A DNA stretch of 64,000 nucleotides from Epiperipatus broadwayi (lineage: Eukaryota; Onychophora; Udeonychophora; Euonychophora; Peripatidae): NCBI GenBank assembly GCA_028023455.1, contig JAQFVV010000017.1, forward strand, positions 5,364,098 to 5,428,097, written 5' to 3'. The position numbers and the translations under genes are program-made. Shown one piece after another: positions 23,669-34,265 of this stretch. Each line of letters opens with the position of its first letter. The stretch's first letter is position 1. Below the pieces are notes generated by a model. It was not told where the DNA came from. It worked only from the letters and a program-made list of their open reading frames with translations, and did no database searches.

Positions 23669-23988
23669 TTTCTGCTTGGAAGTATAACGAAGGAGCTATT
23701 GTGGATATCTCCGTTAAGAGATGTCCTCTATGTGAGTACCCTATTGAGAAATTTCATGGTTGTTCCTATATGTTATGTAAGTGTGGTTCTAGCTTTTGTT
23801 GGGAATGTTTAGAACCTTTAGATAAACATAACGTTGAATGTACTCAGAAGGTATCAAAACCTTTTGAACTTATAGAACTCAATGATATAAAGAGCCGGTA
23901 TTACAAATATAAAGATACTTGCGAATACCATCAGAAAACTTCCCAGTATCTTTCTTCTCAGAGACTAAAGATTTTGAAATACGTTAAG
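23669..23988 (+). CDS. RBR ligase exon: RING2 (Rcat) and following helix
   Basis: 106 codons lie between TTTCTAG and GTTAAG|GTAAGA. It contains the whole catalytic RING2: RCPLC, HGC (presumed active Cys, about residue 290 of the window protein), YMLCKC, FCWECL and the final HNVEC. The usual pattern is GC-x-HM-x-C-x2-C; here it is GC-S-YM-L-C-K-C, so the neighbouring His is Tyr and one residue is missing between two zinc Cys. The following VSKPFELIELNDIK and DTCEYHQKTSQYL are like CUL9/Ariadne sequence. An in-frame ATG at 23623 lies in the intron before the acceptor and is not the start. Confidence 0.92.
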
Positions 23989-24159
23989 GTAAGATTTATT
24001 TATTTAATATTTATTTATTGTTTTACATATATTTTAAAACAAAGGTTTTCACACGCTACAGATGTAAATGAAATGTTATCCAGGTACATCCATATATAAT
24101 TAATTGTAAAAAAATAAAATGATAAAAAATCAAGTCAGATGTCACATGACTTAATTTAA

Positions 24160-24328
24160 ACAGGCGAAACTCTCTATACATATTGCCACTCTGTGCAAGC
24201 CAGAGTAATCAGTGAATGCCACTGGCGTGCACTGAGTGGCAATACGTATAGAGAGTTTTGCCTGTTTTAATAACAGTTAAGAGCAAGCATAAGAAATGGT
24301 GATCATGTGATGTTTATTGGCTTAATGG
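24160..24328. repeat. R1 repeat, short copy
   Basis: Begins ACAGGCGAAACTCTCTATAC and ends ATCATGTGATGTTTATTGG. CTTAATTTAA is found on both sides (24150-24159 and 24329-24338). The left flank also belongs to a short repeat shared with about 10168-10210, so the duplication is less certain here. Internally TTGCCACTCTGTGCAAGCC faces GCGTGCACTGAGTGGCAA, a small hairpin. Confidence 0.65.
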
Positions 24329-24342
24329 CTTAATTTAATTAA

Positions 24343-25426
24343 TTGTAATAAAAATATATATACCAATGTTTGATCAGTTCCCACTGGTCATCAGCTGGAT
24401 AATAAATATTATGAAAATAGTTGTAGAATATTTACATATAATAATGATGAATGTTCTATTAATAGAAACCAGATAGAAATAATAAATATCAGAAAATTTT
24501 ATAGTTAACTAATAAGGTGGCTGCTGGAGGGTTGCATTAAATCCTAAGATCCAGATGCAGTACTCTCAGATCCAAGATTCCTCACTGATGAAGGCCACAA
24601 GTTAGAAACTAATCTGGGGATACTGGAAGAGTAGGCACTATATTGGGGATTTTACACACAAACCTTCTGCATTCATTGATTACTTTGTCTTGCACTGAGT
24701 GGCGCTACTGTATGGAGACTTATGTCTCTGTATAAAACAGCTTGTGTAAGCATAAAGAATGGTGATCATGTGATATTTAGTGGTTAAATTATTTAGATTA
24801 GTGAGTTTTTAAAACATTCTTTCAAATAGAAGATAATTTGCATATATTATCATGTTTGGTGATATAATCTGGCCTTTTAAAGATTCAATGGCTCCTCTTA
24901 TCTGACACTGTTGGAGAGTGTCACATCTGGATAGTATCTTTACGTTAGAAAAATCAATATTATGACCTGTATCTACAGTATGGAAGGATAGTGATGATGA
25001 TGATGAGTGCTAGAAGATCTGGACATGTTAATGCAGTTAAGAACCACTCATTATCAATAACATTATCTCCATACTATAGCTACAGGTCATAGTATTGATT
25101 TTTCTAGCGTGAGAATACTATCCAGAATGTGATACTCTTGAACAATATCAGATCACAGAAGCCAATGAGATACTTAAAAGGCCAGATTGCATCAGAAAAC
25201 ATTATAATATATGAAAATTCCCTTCTATTTCAAATAATTTTTTACAAATTCATTAATCTAAATAATTTCTGATATTTATTATCCCTGTTTTCTATTAGTA
25301 GAACTTTCATTATTGTTATACATCAATGCTTACAGTGCCTCTATAAGGGTGTTTTCATATTTATTACCCAATTGATGACCAGTGAGACCTGGCCTAAATG
25401 TTGGTGTATATATATATATTACTACA
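24343..25426. repeat. Hairpin element H5, 1.08 kb, split by R1
   Basis: Ends are inverted copies: TTAATTGTAATAAAAATATA on the left faces TATATATTACTACAATTAA on the right, and GATCAGTTCCCACTGGTCATC faces GATGACCAGTGAGACCTGG. Inner parts also match: CTGGCCTTTTAAAG faces CTTAAAAGGCCAG, and AATCAATATTATGACCTGTA faces TACAGGTCATAGTATTGATT. The left arm is interrupted by an R1 copy at about 24505-24785 that the right arm lacks. Confidence 0.8.
24505..24785. repeat. R1 repeat copy inside hairpin H5
   Basis: Runs from TATAGTTAACTAATAAGGTG through GGTGGCTGCTGGAGGGTTGC and GCGCTACTGTATGGAGACTT to GGTGATCATGTGATATTTAG. The uninterrupted right arm of H5 reads ATATCAGAAATTATTTAGATT across this site, which fixes the empty-site sequence. 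No clean long duplication is visible, so the left end is probably truncated. Confidence 0.7.
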
Positions 25427-25840
25427 ATTAATTTTACACGCTTTCATTTATATATACATAATATTTAAAAAATTTGGATATGTTTCAATGCACACTAGTG
25501 AAGCTATATTTTAATTACGTTTTATTTTGGTTTAGCACTTTGGGGACATATTTGCTCCCATATTCCACCCATGTTGTTCTCAAATTTTGTGTTCTAGGTA
25601 GTGGCATGGAAACAACTACCCTTAAACCTTCATATATAAAATATTTAAATATTAATTCATCATTATAGCTGTATTATTTATTAAGATATAAACATTACCC
25701 TTGCTTAAGAAAGTATAGTATTCACTCCAAAAATTAAATCCATTGGTAACTCTACTGAAAATTGGGGTTTAAACCATGAGGAATCTGAGGAATTGTTTCT
25801 TTATGTTTAATATATTACATTTATCATTTTCCACCATTAT
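25427..25840. other. Intron sequence, no gene seen
   Basis: A short open frame at 25474-25668 has no recognised motif. No repeat recognised. Confidence 0.3.
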
Positions 25841-25844
25841 CAAA

Positions 25845-26525
25845 CTACATCTCTCTAGTACACTTTCTTATTCCATCCATCTCACATGTGGTCTTTTTCT
25901 AGGTCTTTTACAACTTTTTGGGATCTAGTTTAATATTTCAACTGTTTGTCTATTATCATCTCTTCTACAAATACATCCAGCCCAATTCCACTTCAGTCTC
26001 TTAATTCTTTCAATGGTATCAATAATACCTGCTTGTTCTCTCATTCATGTATTTCATTTTTGATCTCTTCTTATTACTTCTAACATGCATCTGTCTATAC
26101 TTCATTGAGTGGTCCGAAATCTCTGTATTGCTCTTCTGTTAACTGTCCAAGTCTCAGATCCATAAGTAAGAACTGGTAAAACACATTTTATTAAAAACCT
26201 TCCTTTTCTAATACATAGGCATATTTCCTTTTAATATTATGTTATTTCTATCAAAAGTATTTCAACCAAATTTAATTCTATGATTAATTCCATCCATTAT
26301 ATTTCCATCTGTAGTAATAATCTGACAAAGATATTTGTAGCGGTTAATTTCTTCTAACTCAATGTTATCAATCTTTATTTTCATCTTTTGAGAAAATCTA
26401 TTCAACATTACTTTAGTCTTTTTAGCATTTACCTTTAACCCTACTTTCTCTCTTTTCATCTGATAACTCCTGCAACGTTTCCTAAAGCTCTGAAGCATCA
26501 TTTGCAAAATCAATTACATTTATCC
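25845..26525 (-). pseudogene. RTE-like LINE, C-terminal half of RT to tail
   Basis: The minus strand reads KREKVGLKVNAKKTKVMLN, then IELEEINRYKYLCQIITTDG, the classic block after the YxDD motif in RTE LINEs (K-T-K-x-M and Y-K-Y-L-G). It continues in broken frames through a DLDS tail block to the GRP-like and W-rich end near 25860-25950. This is the best-preserved RTE piece in the window, but stops and a Gly-to-Cys change at YLC mark it as dead. Confidence 0.75.
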
Positions 26526-26535
26526 ACAAAATCTA

Positions 26536-26972
26536 AAGGATTTAATTCAATAAATAGGGAAAGTCCATTATACAGAAAAGATTAAACAATCATTATTTTA
26601 CCACTAAACATCACATGATCACCATTTATTATGCTTGCTCATAACTCATTAAAACAGGCAAAAGTCTCCATACAGTATTGCCTCACTGATGAAAGCCACA
26701 AGCTAGAAACTAGTCTGGCAATATTGGATGAGTAGGCACTATGTAGGGATTTTATGCACAAGTCTTCTGGCATCCATTGATTATTCTGGCTTGCACTGAG
26801 TGGTACTACTGTATGGAGAGTTCTGCCTATTTTCATAATTATTTTACAATTTAGCACTGCTTTTGATCAGGCTGGTCATATCCATAGTGCAAGGCCAAGC
26901 TGTAAAATAGTCACAATTGTTTATTCTTTTCTGTGTAAGTGATCTTCCCTATTTATTGAATTACAGATGAAT
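26536..26972. repeat. Hairpin element H6, split by R1
   Basis: The left arm AATAGGGAAAGTCCATTATAC and AGAAAAGATTAAACAATCAT, and the right arm with AATTGTTTATTCTTTTCTGTG and GATCTTCCCTATTTATTGAATT, are inverted. Between them TTTAGCACTGCTTTTGATCAGG resembles part of H10 (40060-40365), so H6 and H10 are of one family. R1 (26602-26837) sits in the left half. Confidence 0.7.
26602..26837. repeat. R1 repeat copy inside hairpin H6
   Basis: Flanked by ATTATTTTAC at 26592-26601 and 26838-26847 (10 bp). Starts CACTAAACATCACATGATCA and ends GAGAGTTCTGCCTATTTTCAT. The usual inverted left arm is mostly deleted: sequence jumps from CCATACAGTATTGCC to CTCACTGATGAAAGCC. Confidence 0.75.
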
Positions 26973-27113
26973 AAGGAAAGAAATAAAACCTATTGAGCTA
27001 AATGGCTTAAATAATTTCCATTCATTCTTATTCCCTTAGCTTTCCATTTATATAAAATACTTTATTCATCTTCAATTATTAATAATCTTATTACTTTTTA
27101 TTATCCATTTCAG

Positions 27114-27233
27114 ATTTGCTTTTCCTATGCAAGTACATCTTCTGATGAAATTGTTGCAGAAAGCCAGCATACCATTAATGTCATGCAAAAACTTAAAAAA
27201 CAGATTGGAGAAGGAATTTTAATGATTGTTAAG
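27114..27233 (+). CDS. RBR ligase exon: Ariadne-like helical region
   Basis: 40 codons in phase 0 between TTTCAG and GTTAAG|GTATTA. Reads ICFSYASTSSDEIVAESQHT and then a Lys-rich helix. In Ariadne/CUL9-type ligases this position is a helix with Tyr/Phe-Ser-Tyr residues followed by a Glu-Asn/Gln-rich helix of the Ariadne domain. The match is weak but the order is right. Confidence 0.75.
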
Positions 27234-28545
27234 GTATTATTACTTATTTAAAAGATTTAGCTTTTATATTTAAAAATATTTTCTGTGACAAAAATTTTTC
27301 CATTAAGTTGTATTTTTAAAAACGAAAATTACTAAGAAACATAATCTTATATAGATAATCTATATTTTCTCTGTTTTCTGATTGGAGAATGTATGAATGT
27401 TTGTCTAATGTCATGTGCTTTTAACTACAGAGATATAGTATATATATTTCATAGTAAAGATTCCCAGCCAGCTGCAGAAATGGCGACAAACGTTGATTTG
27501 TAATTCAGCATTAAGGTCTGTCAATCTCATAATATAGTTCAGATGAACGACATACTCAGTAATGTTTAGTAAAAAAACATATTTACATTAAATTTTAAAA
27601 AAAAATTGTTAAAGTAACCAATTAAAAAAAAATATTACAAAAACAATGGGGTCAAATGCTAGTGTTTTTGTATTCTGACATTAGTAAATGGTAACTACCG
27701 GTACGTATTAATAAAGCTAAAAAAAACTATTACATTTGTTCGTGATACTGTCAAAAAAGCAAAAAAACATTTTATTCAGAGAGTGCTTTAGGCAGCACAC
27801 ATAGCCAATCAGTGTGAGCTATGATTCCGATGTTCCACACCAAAAGCGTACTCAGCTGTATCTAAAAAGTAAAGAATCAAACCATTTCAATTTCAGACAT
27901 TAAAAACGTTTTGCTAATTTATTAATATGGTCCAGTAAAAATATGACTGATGATTAGTTTCTCTCTAAGCTGTTATACTGCTATTTTCGAATCAATACAT
28001 GTGGTATATAGTGACATAATTTAAAAATTTCATTACAAAAATTTTAAGATGGTAGCATGTCTGGATCATGGCTTACTTCATGGAACAATGAACAATGCGC
28101 CAATGTTAAATTTTGTTGTAAAGTGGATGTAATTTCTACTGAAATGTTTGTATTTCAAATTGTATATGGAAGTAAAATCATGAGTGACAAGAATATATTT
28201 AATTATTTTGCAAAATTTCATGTTGTTAAGGAGATAATTGAAGATGATCCATGAAAGTTTGAAACACAATCATAATTCATGTTGTAATTCGGGATTCAGG
28301 CAGCTAGTACCTTAACATTTTTGTGATAAATAGCTAAATTATGTAGCTACATAACACATGTTGATTCTGAGATGGCACTGCAGGCATGTGAAGAGAGCAC
28401 CAGTTATCTTTTCATTGGTACACACATCCTATAATTTTTTCTAATGTTAGAATAATATATTCAAATCACCCTCCTAAATGTTATGTTTTTCCAGAAACTC
28501 TCTATGAATATAGTTTGAATTTCAAACAGCAGAGGGAGTTGCTGA
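27234..28545. other. Intron sequence, no gene seen
   Basis: No repeat or gene recognised. Short overlapping frames on both strands at 28057-28269 lack motifs. The region is A/T-rich with several poly-A tracts. Confidence 0.35.
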
Positions 28546-28547
28546 AA

Positions 28548-29435
28548 AAACATAAGATGCAGATGTGGCAAAGGAGGCAATTTAAGGAGAAATGGGATGG
28601 TTAAGTCATTATGTGAGAGTTGCAAAAAGCAAAATGAAAATGTTCAGTAGATTACAGTTTATGGATAACAAGAGAATAGCCAAAATAATATTTAATTGGG
28701 TTATGAGTAAAGGGCAGGCAACAATATAAATGAGAAAGTTAGTACAGTTTGCAGAAGATTTGGATAAAGACCTTATGTCAGTATGCTTATACAAAAAGTT
28801 GGATGATTGTGTTAGAATTGTTGAGTGTTATAGTGGTAAGGAATGGAATAGAAGAATAGATGATTAATAAAAAATAGGGAGTTGAAGAGATGGAGAACTA
28901 GTATGGAGAGTAAAAAGAGTTTAAATATATATAGAAATAAACAATATTGTGTGTGAGTTAATTTATGATAATAGCAAGGAAAGTAGTTTACTGTTTAAGG
29001 CTCAAACAGGATCTTTAGCAACAAAGGAATATACTCATAAATTGAAAAATGTGGTTGATTTAGTCTGCAAGTTGTGTAAGGAAGGAATAGAAAATATTAG
29101 GCATCTTTTAATTGAATGTAAATGCCTGAAAGCAGAAAGGGTACAATTAATGAAATTATGGAAGAATAAATATAAACAAAATGATTATCCAGAAAATGGG
29201 TTCTTGGTTTTTATGCTGGGTTTAGAAAAAGATAAGGAAAATTTAAATATAAATGCCATGAAGTTGACAAAGATTATGTTGTGGAAATGGGATGGAGCAG
29301 GATAGAGAAGAATATGGGAAGAACTTAAGGTGGGGAATGGAAAGGGAAGGTAAAGTGGCTAACAAGTTTCTCTGGGTATAGTGGCTGAGAGATTCCTGAC
29401 TCTGTATAAGAAGTCACATTGCATCGCATCACCAT
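28548..29435 (+). pseudogene. LINE C-terminal fragment, copy not in R1
   Basis: Same LINE as at 6236-7055 and 30471-32352. Frames read VAKSKMKMFSRLQFMDN, then after shifts MCELIYDNSKESSLLFKAQT and VCKLCKEGIENIRHLLIEC, with the Cys-x2-Cys...His...Cys motif near the C-terminus. Ends ATTGCATCGCATCACC. Unlike the other two copies, the sequence beyond the 3' end (ATGCATGGGAGGGTGATTTG) is not R1. 5'-truncated and frame-broken. Confidence 0.75.
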
Positions 29436-29593
29436 GCATGGGAGGGTGATTTGAATATTTTTGTATTTGAATTTCCAATTAGGGCATACTGGGATTTTTC
29501 ATATATATATATGTGTGTGTGTGTGTGCAAATATGTAACGTGTGCATGTGTACTTATCTATAATTTATATGAGTATTTTATATGTATATTCAG

Positions 29594-29716
29594 ATTCACA
29601 AACTTGCTGAATTTACACTAGTATGGTTGCATTATTCTAAACTCGTCAAAATTGAAGAAGGATTTATAAGAAATATTTTGGGACAACTTCTTTTTTTGTT
29701 GGTCCGATTTGATCAG
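29594..29716 (+). CDS. RBR ligase exon: C-terminal helices
   Basis: 41 codons, phase 0, between ATTCAG and GATCAG|GTAATG. Reads IHKLAEFTLVWLHYSKLVKI and EGFIRNILGQLLFLLVRF, amphipathic and strongly hydrophobic helices consistent with the packed Ariadne-type helical bundle. No transmembrane role is implied. Splice borders and phase match both neighbours. Confidence 0.72.
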
Positions 29717-29926
29717 GTAATGACATTTACATTTTTTTTTACTAATAAATAACACTTTACCTTTGCTTAACATTATCTGTTTAGTTATTAATTTATTATT
29801 TCTGTATAATATAGTTGAGTGGTGGAGAGTTGAACTCAAAAAGAATCCCAGAGTGTTTTTTAATTGAATAACATAAAAAGAAATCTTCAGAAATATTACC
29901 AAATTCATCACTTCCTTTATATAAAT

Positions 29927-30163
29927 ACGATTTATTCACTATTTTGAACACTTTTTAGCTAAAACCTTTTATTGACCTATATTCATGCAAAATGTTATGT
30001 TTTGACTGTCCTGTAATCTTCTTCAAAGTCACTTTTATTTAAAAATTAAAATAAAAATGGCTCTGAAGAAGACTGCCAAATAGTTGAAACGTGATTGTGC
30101 ATGAATATAGGTCAATAAAAGGTTTTTGCTAAAAAGTATTCAAAGTAGTGGATAAATTTTATT
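29927..30163. repeat. Hairpin element H7
   Basis: Arms of about 100 bases: CTTTTTAGCTAAAACCTTTTA faces AAAAGGTTTTTGCTAAAAAG, and TTGACCTATATTCATGCA faces TGCATGAATATAGGTCAA. The right arm carries CTGAAGAAGACTGCC followed by GTTGAAACG, a small stem-loop motif also found in H8 and H9. Confidence 0.85.
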
Positions 30164-30412
30164 TAAAAAATAAATCTTATTTGTATAAACTGAATGTAAT
30201 TATGCATCATGGGATACTCTTGGACATCCTATTCTCAACTGAGCTTGGATAATGAAACATTGTCTGATTTCTGATTAACTAACTGTATAATTATATTTTG
30301 ATTTATAATTGAAATTACATTAATTATAAATTAAAATTAAATCTTATTTTGTTTAAAATAGTTTTGACAAGTACAAACTAATTTATTTCTTTTTTAAAAA
30401 AATATTAACAAA

Positions 30413-32540
30413 AGCCACTAAAACATCACATGATAACCATTTCATGTGTTTACATAATATATTAAAACAGTAATGTGATATGATGTGATGTACTGTAGCT
30501 TCTCCTTAAACGGAGTCAAGAATCTCTCAACAATTATGTCCAGAGAAACCTGTTAGCCACTTTATTTTCCATTCCCCAGTCTAAGTTTTCCCATATTCTG
30601 CTCCATCCCATTTCCAGAACATAATCTTTATCAACTCTATGGCTTTTATATCTAAATCCCCCTTATCTTTTCCCAAACCCAGCATAAAAACCAATAATCC
30701 ACTTTCTGTATAATCACTTTTTTCATATTTATTCTTCCATAACTTCATTATATGTGCCCTTTCTGTTTTCAAGCATTTACATTCAATTAACAGATGACTA
30801 ATATTTTCTATTCCTTCCTTACATAATTTACAGACTAAATCATCCATATTTTTCCACTTACACATATATTCTGTTGTTGCTAAACATCCCATTCTAACCT
30901 TAAACAATAAACTACTTTTCTTACTATTATCATGTATTAACTCACACCTAATATTCTGTTTATTTCTATATATATTTAAACTCTTTTTACTCTCCATACT
31001 AGTTCTCCATCTCTCTAACTCCCTATTCTTTATTAATAAATCTATTCTTTTATCCCATTCCTTACCACTATAACATTCAACAATCCTCCTAACACAATCA
31101 TCCCATCTTTTGTACAAATATACTGATATAAATTCTTTATCTAAATCTTTTGCATACCTCATTACCTTTCTCACCCATCTTGTTACCTGCCCTTTACTCA
31201 TAATCCAATTAAATATTATTTTGGCTATTCTTTTATTATCCATAAACTGCAATCTACCAAACATTTTCATTTTACTTTTTGCATCTCTCATATGAAAACT
31301 TGATCATCCTATTTCTCCTTGAATTTCCTCCTTTGCTGTCCATACATCTTCTAAGTAATTTAATACCCCTTTACTAACCCATAATGCATCATTACCATAT
31401 GTTAACCCTGCTACTGCAACTCCCTTCCATATAATTCTAGCTACATCATATTTATTATATGAAAACTGTTAATTTCTTTATCAACCCCTTTCTTTTCTTT
31501 GCTTCATTTATCAATTTTTTTTCCCATTCATCCAAATAATTTTTCTGATTACTTAAAATAATTCCCAAATAACTATATCTATTCTCCACACTTAACTTAA
31601 TATCTCCCAATAAAAATTCTACATCTTCTCTTTCCCCAGTATTAACAATCATTATATTTGATTTTTCTTCACTAAATTTAATTCCCATCTCTTTACCCAT
31701 CCTTGCACATGTCCTCAGCATAACTTCCATATCTTCTCTTCTTTCTGCACCAAAAATATATCATCTGCAAAAAAAAGACCTAACAAAATATATGCTCCCT
31801 TACTACCTATTAATGGTATCTCTATCCCTCTTCCTAATCTTTCTATTGCTCTTTCCATTTCACTCAAATACAACACAAACAAAATAGGTGACATAGGGCA
31901 TCCTTGCCTTAGTCCCACCCCATTTTTACTTTAACTGATTCTATATTCCCTAATTGATATATATAATAATTATTTTCATATAATTTCTTAATAATATTCA
32001 CTAACGCTTCATCCATGCCCAAATTTGCTAAACTTATCCATAATCTATTTCTATTTACTCTATCATATGCCTTCTCTATATCTATAAAACTCATATATAA
32101 CTGTTTACCTGAATTCCTACTCATAACCATAAGTTGTGTAACTACAAATAAACTATCTCCTATATGCCTATCTAATCTAAAACCTCCTTGCATTTTTCTA
32201 CATTATTCCCTTCCATCCATTTTACAACTCTTCTAGCCACCATATATGAGAAAACTTTATATAAAACTGATGTTACCGCTATCGGTCTATAATTATTTAA
32301 CTTTCTATGATCCTTACCCTTTTCTTTAAATACTAATCTTACTCTTGTAGCACTCTCTTCATAGTAGTGCCACCTAGTGCAAGATCTAGATGCAGTGCTT
32401 CTCTCAGATCCAGGGCTCCTCATTGCCAAAGTTACAAGCTAGAAATTAGTCAGGAAATTGGATGAATAGGTACTAGATATGAATTTTGATGCACAATCTT
32501 CTAGCATCCATTGATTTTAGTATGGAGAGAATTATTACTG
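30413..32540. repeat. R1 repeat copy split by a LINE, 10-bp duplication
   Basis: TATTAACAAA occurs at 30403-30412 and 32541-32550. R1 sequence runs 30413-30470 (GCCACTAAAACATCACATGA to ATTAAAACAG) and resumes at about 32353 (CTCTCTTCATAGTAGTGCC) to 32540. The 1.9 kb between is a minus-strand LINE. R1 strand sense and break point match the copy at 5919-7092. Confidence 0.8.
30471..32352 (-). pseudogene. LINE inside R1: RT to C-terminus
   Basis: Minus-strand non-LTR reverse transcriptase in broken frames. In order: FKEKGKDHRKLNNYRPI (RT block 1, 32300 region), MQGGFRLDRHIGDSLF with FIDIEKAYDRVNR (32100 region), GLRQGCPMSPILF and the catalytic FFADDIFLVQ (31770-31918), RYSYLGIIL (31560 region), then an intact 236-residue frame (30581-31291) with CKLCKEGIENISHLLIEC, the C-terminal zinc-finger-like motif. 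Frame shifts near 32180, 31915 and 31720 break the RT. Upstream endonuclease is missing (5' truncated). 3' tail: ATGTGATATGATGTGATG as seen on the plus strand. Confidence 0.85.
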
Positions 32541-32647
32541 TATTAACAAAGGTCTAGATAATAAAAAAATTGGAAAGCCTAAAAATAATATTACAATAAT
32601 AAAAAAAACACACATGGCTTTATTGCTCATGTGTTCATAAATAGTTC

Positions 32648-32738
32648 ATGCACCAAACCTACGAGCACTAGAATCAATTCTAGGATCTCCTGATCCCAAG
32701 TTGATGCTTTTCCAACTATGCTAAACTGCATAGGTATT
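32648..32738 (-). repeat. tRNA-derived SINE-like sequence
   Basis: The minus strand reads GTTTAGCATAGTTGGAAAAGC (A-box-like TAGCATAGTTGG), then ACTTGGGATCAGGAGATCC and AGAATTGATTCTAG (B-box-like, diverged). The GGGATC-n-GGAGATCC pattern is typical of the anticodon to variable region in tRNA-derived SINEs. Only one copy is seen in the window. The open frame at 32627-32866 overlaps it and is not a gene. Confidence 0.45.
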
Positions 32739-32866
32739 ATAATAATAAAACAAGGAAGGGAAGAAGTAGTAGCCAGATAATAACAATATAGAAGAACGCT
32801 CATCATATACGAAGTAACACTATTTATTATTACATTTTTAGAAAAAAAAGGAGAAATAAATGCCAT

Positions 32867-33880
32867 TTATTTCTTTAGAATGATAGATGAATGGATCAAT
32901 AAGGTAGAGGGGAGTAGCAATTTAAATAAGACATAGTTGTGAACTTGCATTTGAATGAATTAAAATAATGTTTATGACACAGCGCTAAAGATTGGATAAA
33001 GATGATGGTGGACGTTAATAACCAGCCACCAATGATTATCAAGTATCGCAGTAGTCTGCTACGTCATTTCTCAATATTTGTTTCATCGTGAACTGGTAAA
33101 AGATCCGATAATTTTTGTATGAGTATAATATGTATATGAAATATTAAATTAAATCTATATAAGTAAACAAAGGGAGTAAATTACCCTTCCTCGGGCTATG
33201 AATTAAAAGCATTCTAAATCTTGAACAAAGGATCAAGAATAGAATGAATATTCTTGGAGCATTGATGCTTAAATATATATATCATATTTATTTATAGAGC
33301 TTCTTGTTATTTATAATCAGACTGAATTTCCATTAATCACTCATTCGTGACTGGAAGCATTCGATAAAATTTTTGAAAATATTTCTGCTTTAGTACATAT
33401 TAATGCGTTACCATAATAATTACTGAAATCTTTTCTATCCTCAGTTTTTTATGAATTGGACCAATAGAAACATCTTTAAGCTGTGATGGCACAGCTTCAT
33501 AAATCATATGTATTCACATACACGCATAGCAGCTGATGAAAGAGATTTTGTTTGAAACATATGTTCTTCAGAATAATTTGCTGACTTTTTATATTGTACA
33601 GTAATTGTAGTTAGTATGCTAGCTTGTATATGATTGGCTGGAAGGTGTCATATGATTTCTAATCTAGTTTTATTTATTTAAAATGTTATACATATATATA
33701 TATATCATTAATAGCTAGCTATTTTATAAATGAGCGAAGTCATCCTAATGTCAAAAAGGGGGAGTAGCCAAAAAAAGGGGGAATAGGTGAAGAACAAAGA
33801 ATAGAATATGAATTATATGACAGATACAAAATCAATCCACGAAGCACAAAAATATATATGCTGGTGCATTAGTCTATTTA
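32867..33880. other. Intron sequence with an H1 arm fragment
   Basis: At about 33165-33260 a diverged single arm of H1 occurs (AAACAAAGGGAGTAAATTAC, then GGATCAAGAATAGAATGAAT). Otherwise no gene or element recognised; TA microsatellite near 33690-33706. Confidence 0.45.
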
Positions 33881-34020
33881 TTTGGCTTGTTGTTTTAATT
33901 TCAGCGGTATGAGATAGCATGCATGGTTGAGGGTCGTGTGAAAGTCTGAGTTCAAATTCCTTATATATTACATATATAAGTGCAGGTATGAAAAAAGCCT
34001 ATATTGTAGAAAAAATTCAT
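33880..34020 (+). repeat. SINE-like unit S, short copy
   Basis: Contains GCGGTATGAGATAGCATGC, TGGTTGAGGGTCGTGTG (A-box-like) and CTGAGTTCAAATTCC (B-box-like), then GTGCAGGTATGAAAAAAGCC, closely matching 5530-5650. At 34309-34372 a fragment in the other orientation carries ACTATCTCATACCACTGATAC twice in tandem. Confidence 0.55.
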
Positions 34021-34074
34021 ATTTCATTTGTTTTTCTCAGCCACATCTTTCGATAAATTATACAATATTGCATC

Positions 34075-34265
34075 TCTTTAAAATATTTTTAAGATAATGT
34101 TTATAGTTTAAATAATATCTTCATCAGAGCTTTTTTCAAATCTCCTCTGCTTCAAATAATGGATTTAAAAAATAAAATAAAATCTGTTATCTAAAGCTGA
34201 GGAGGTTTGAAAAAAGCTCTGATGAAGACTGCTGGACAGTCGAAACTATAAGGAAAATAAAGAAG
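34075..34265. repeat. Hairpin element H8
   Basis: Arms: ATCTTCATCAGAGCTTTTTTC faces AAAAAAGCTCTGATGAAG, and TTATAGTTT faces AAACTATAA. The right arm reads CTCTGATGAAGACTG-CTGGA-CAGTCGAAAC, where GACTG and CAGTC can pair. The loop holds AATAAAATAAAATCTG. Confidence 0.75.

Noticed and set aside
23623-24099. Open frame with an ATG start at 23623 as a separate small gene
   Set aside because: Its first residues lie in intron sequence before a good acceptor at 23667-23668 and its last residues run past a good GTAAG donor at 23989. The middle is the RING2 exon of the ligase.
23989-27113. A missing exon between RING2 and the next helix, since CUL9 has about 30 more residues there
   Set aside because: Both neighbouring exons are in phase 0 and join directly. 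No open stretch with good splice borders and helical content was found in this intron. A short exon cannot be fully excluded.
30581-31291. 236-residue open frame as a host gene
   Set aside because: It continues a LINE reverse transcriptase in order on the same strand, has a LINE-type C-terminal Cys/His motif, and occurs again at 6236-7055 and 28548-29435.
34206-34250. Functional hammerhead ribozyme in hairpin H8
   Set aside because: The CUGAUGA and GAAAC words are present around a stem, but no third stem or NUH cleavage site closes the fold. Kept only as a shared stem-loop observation.
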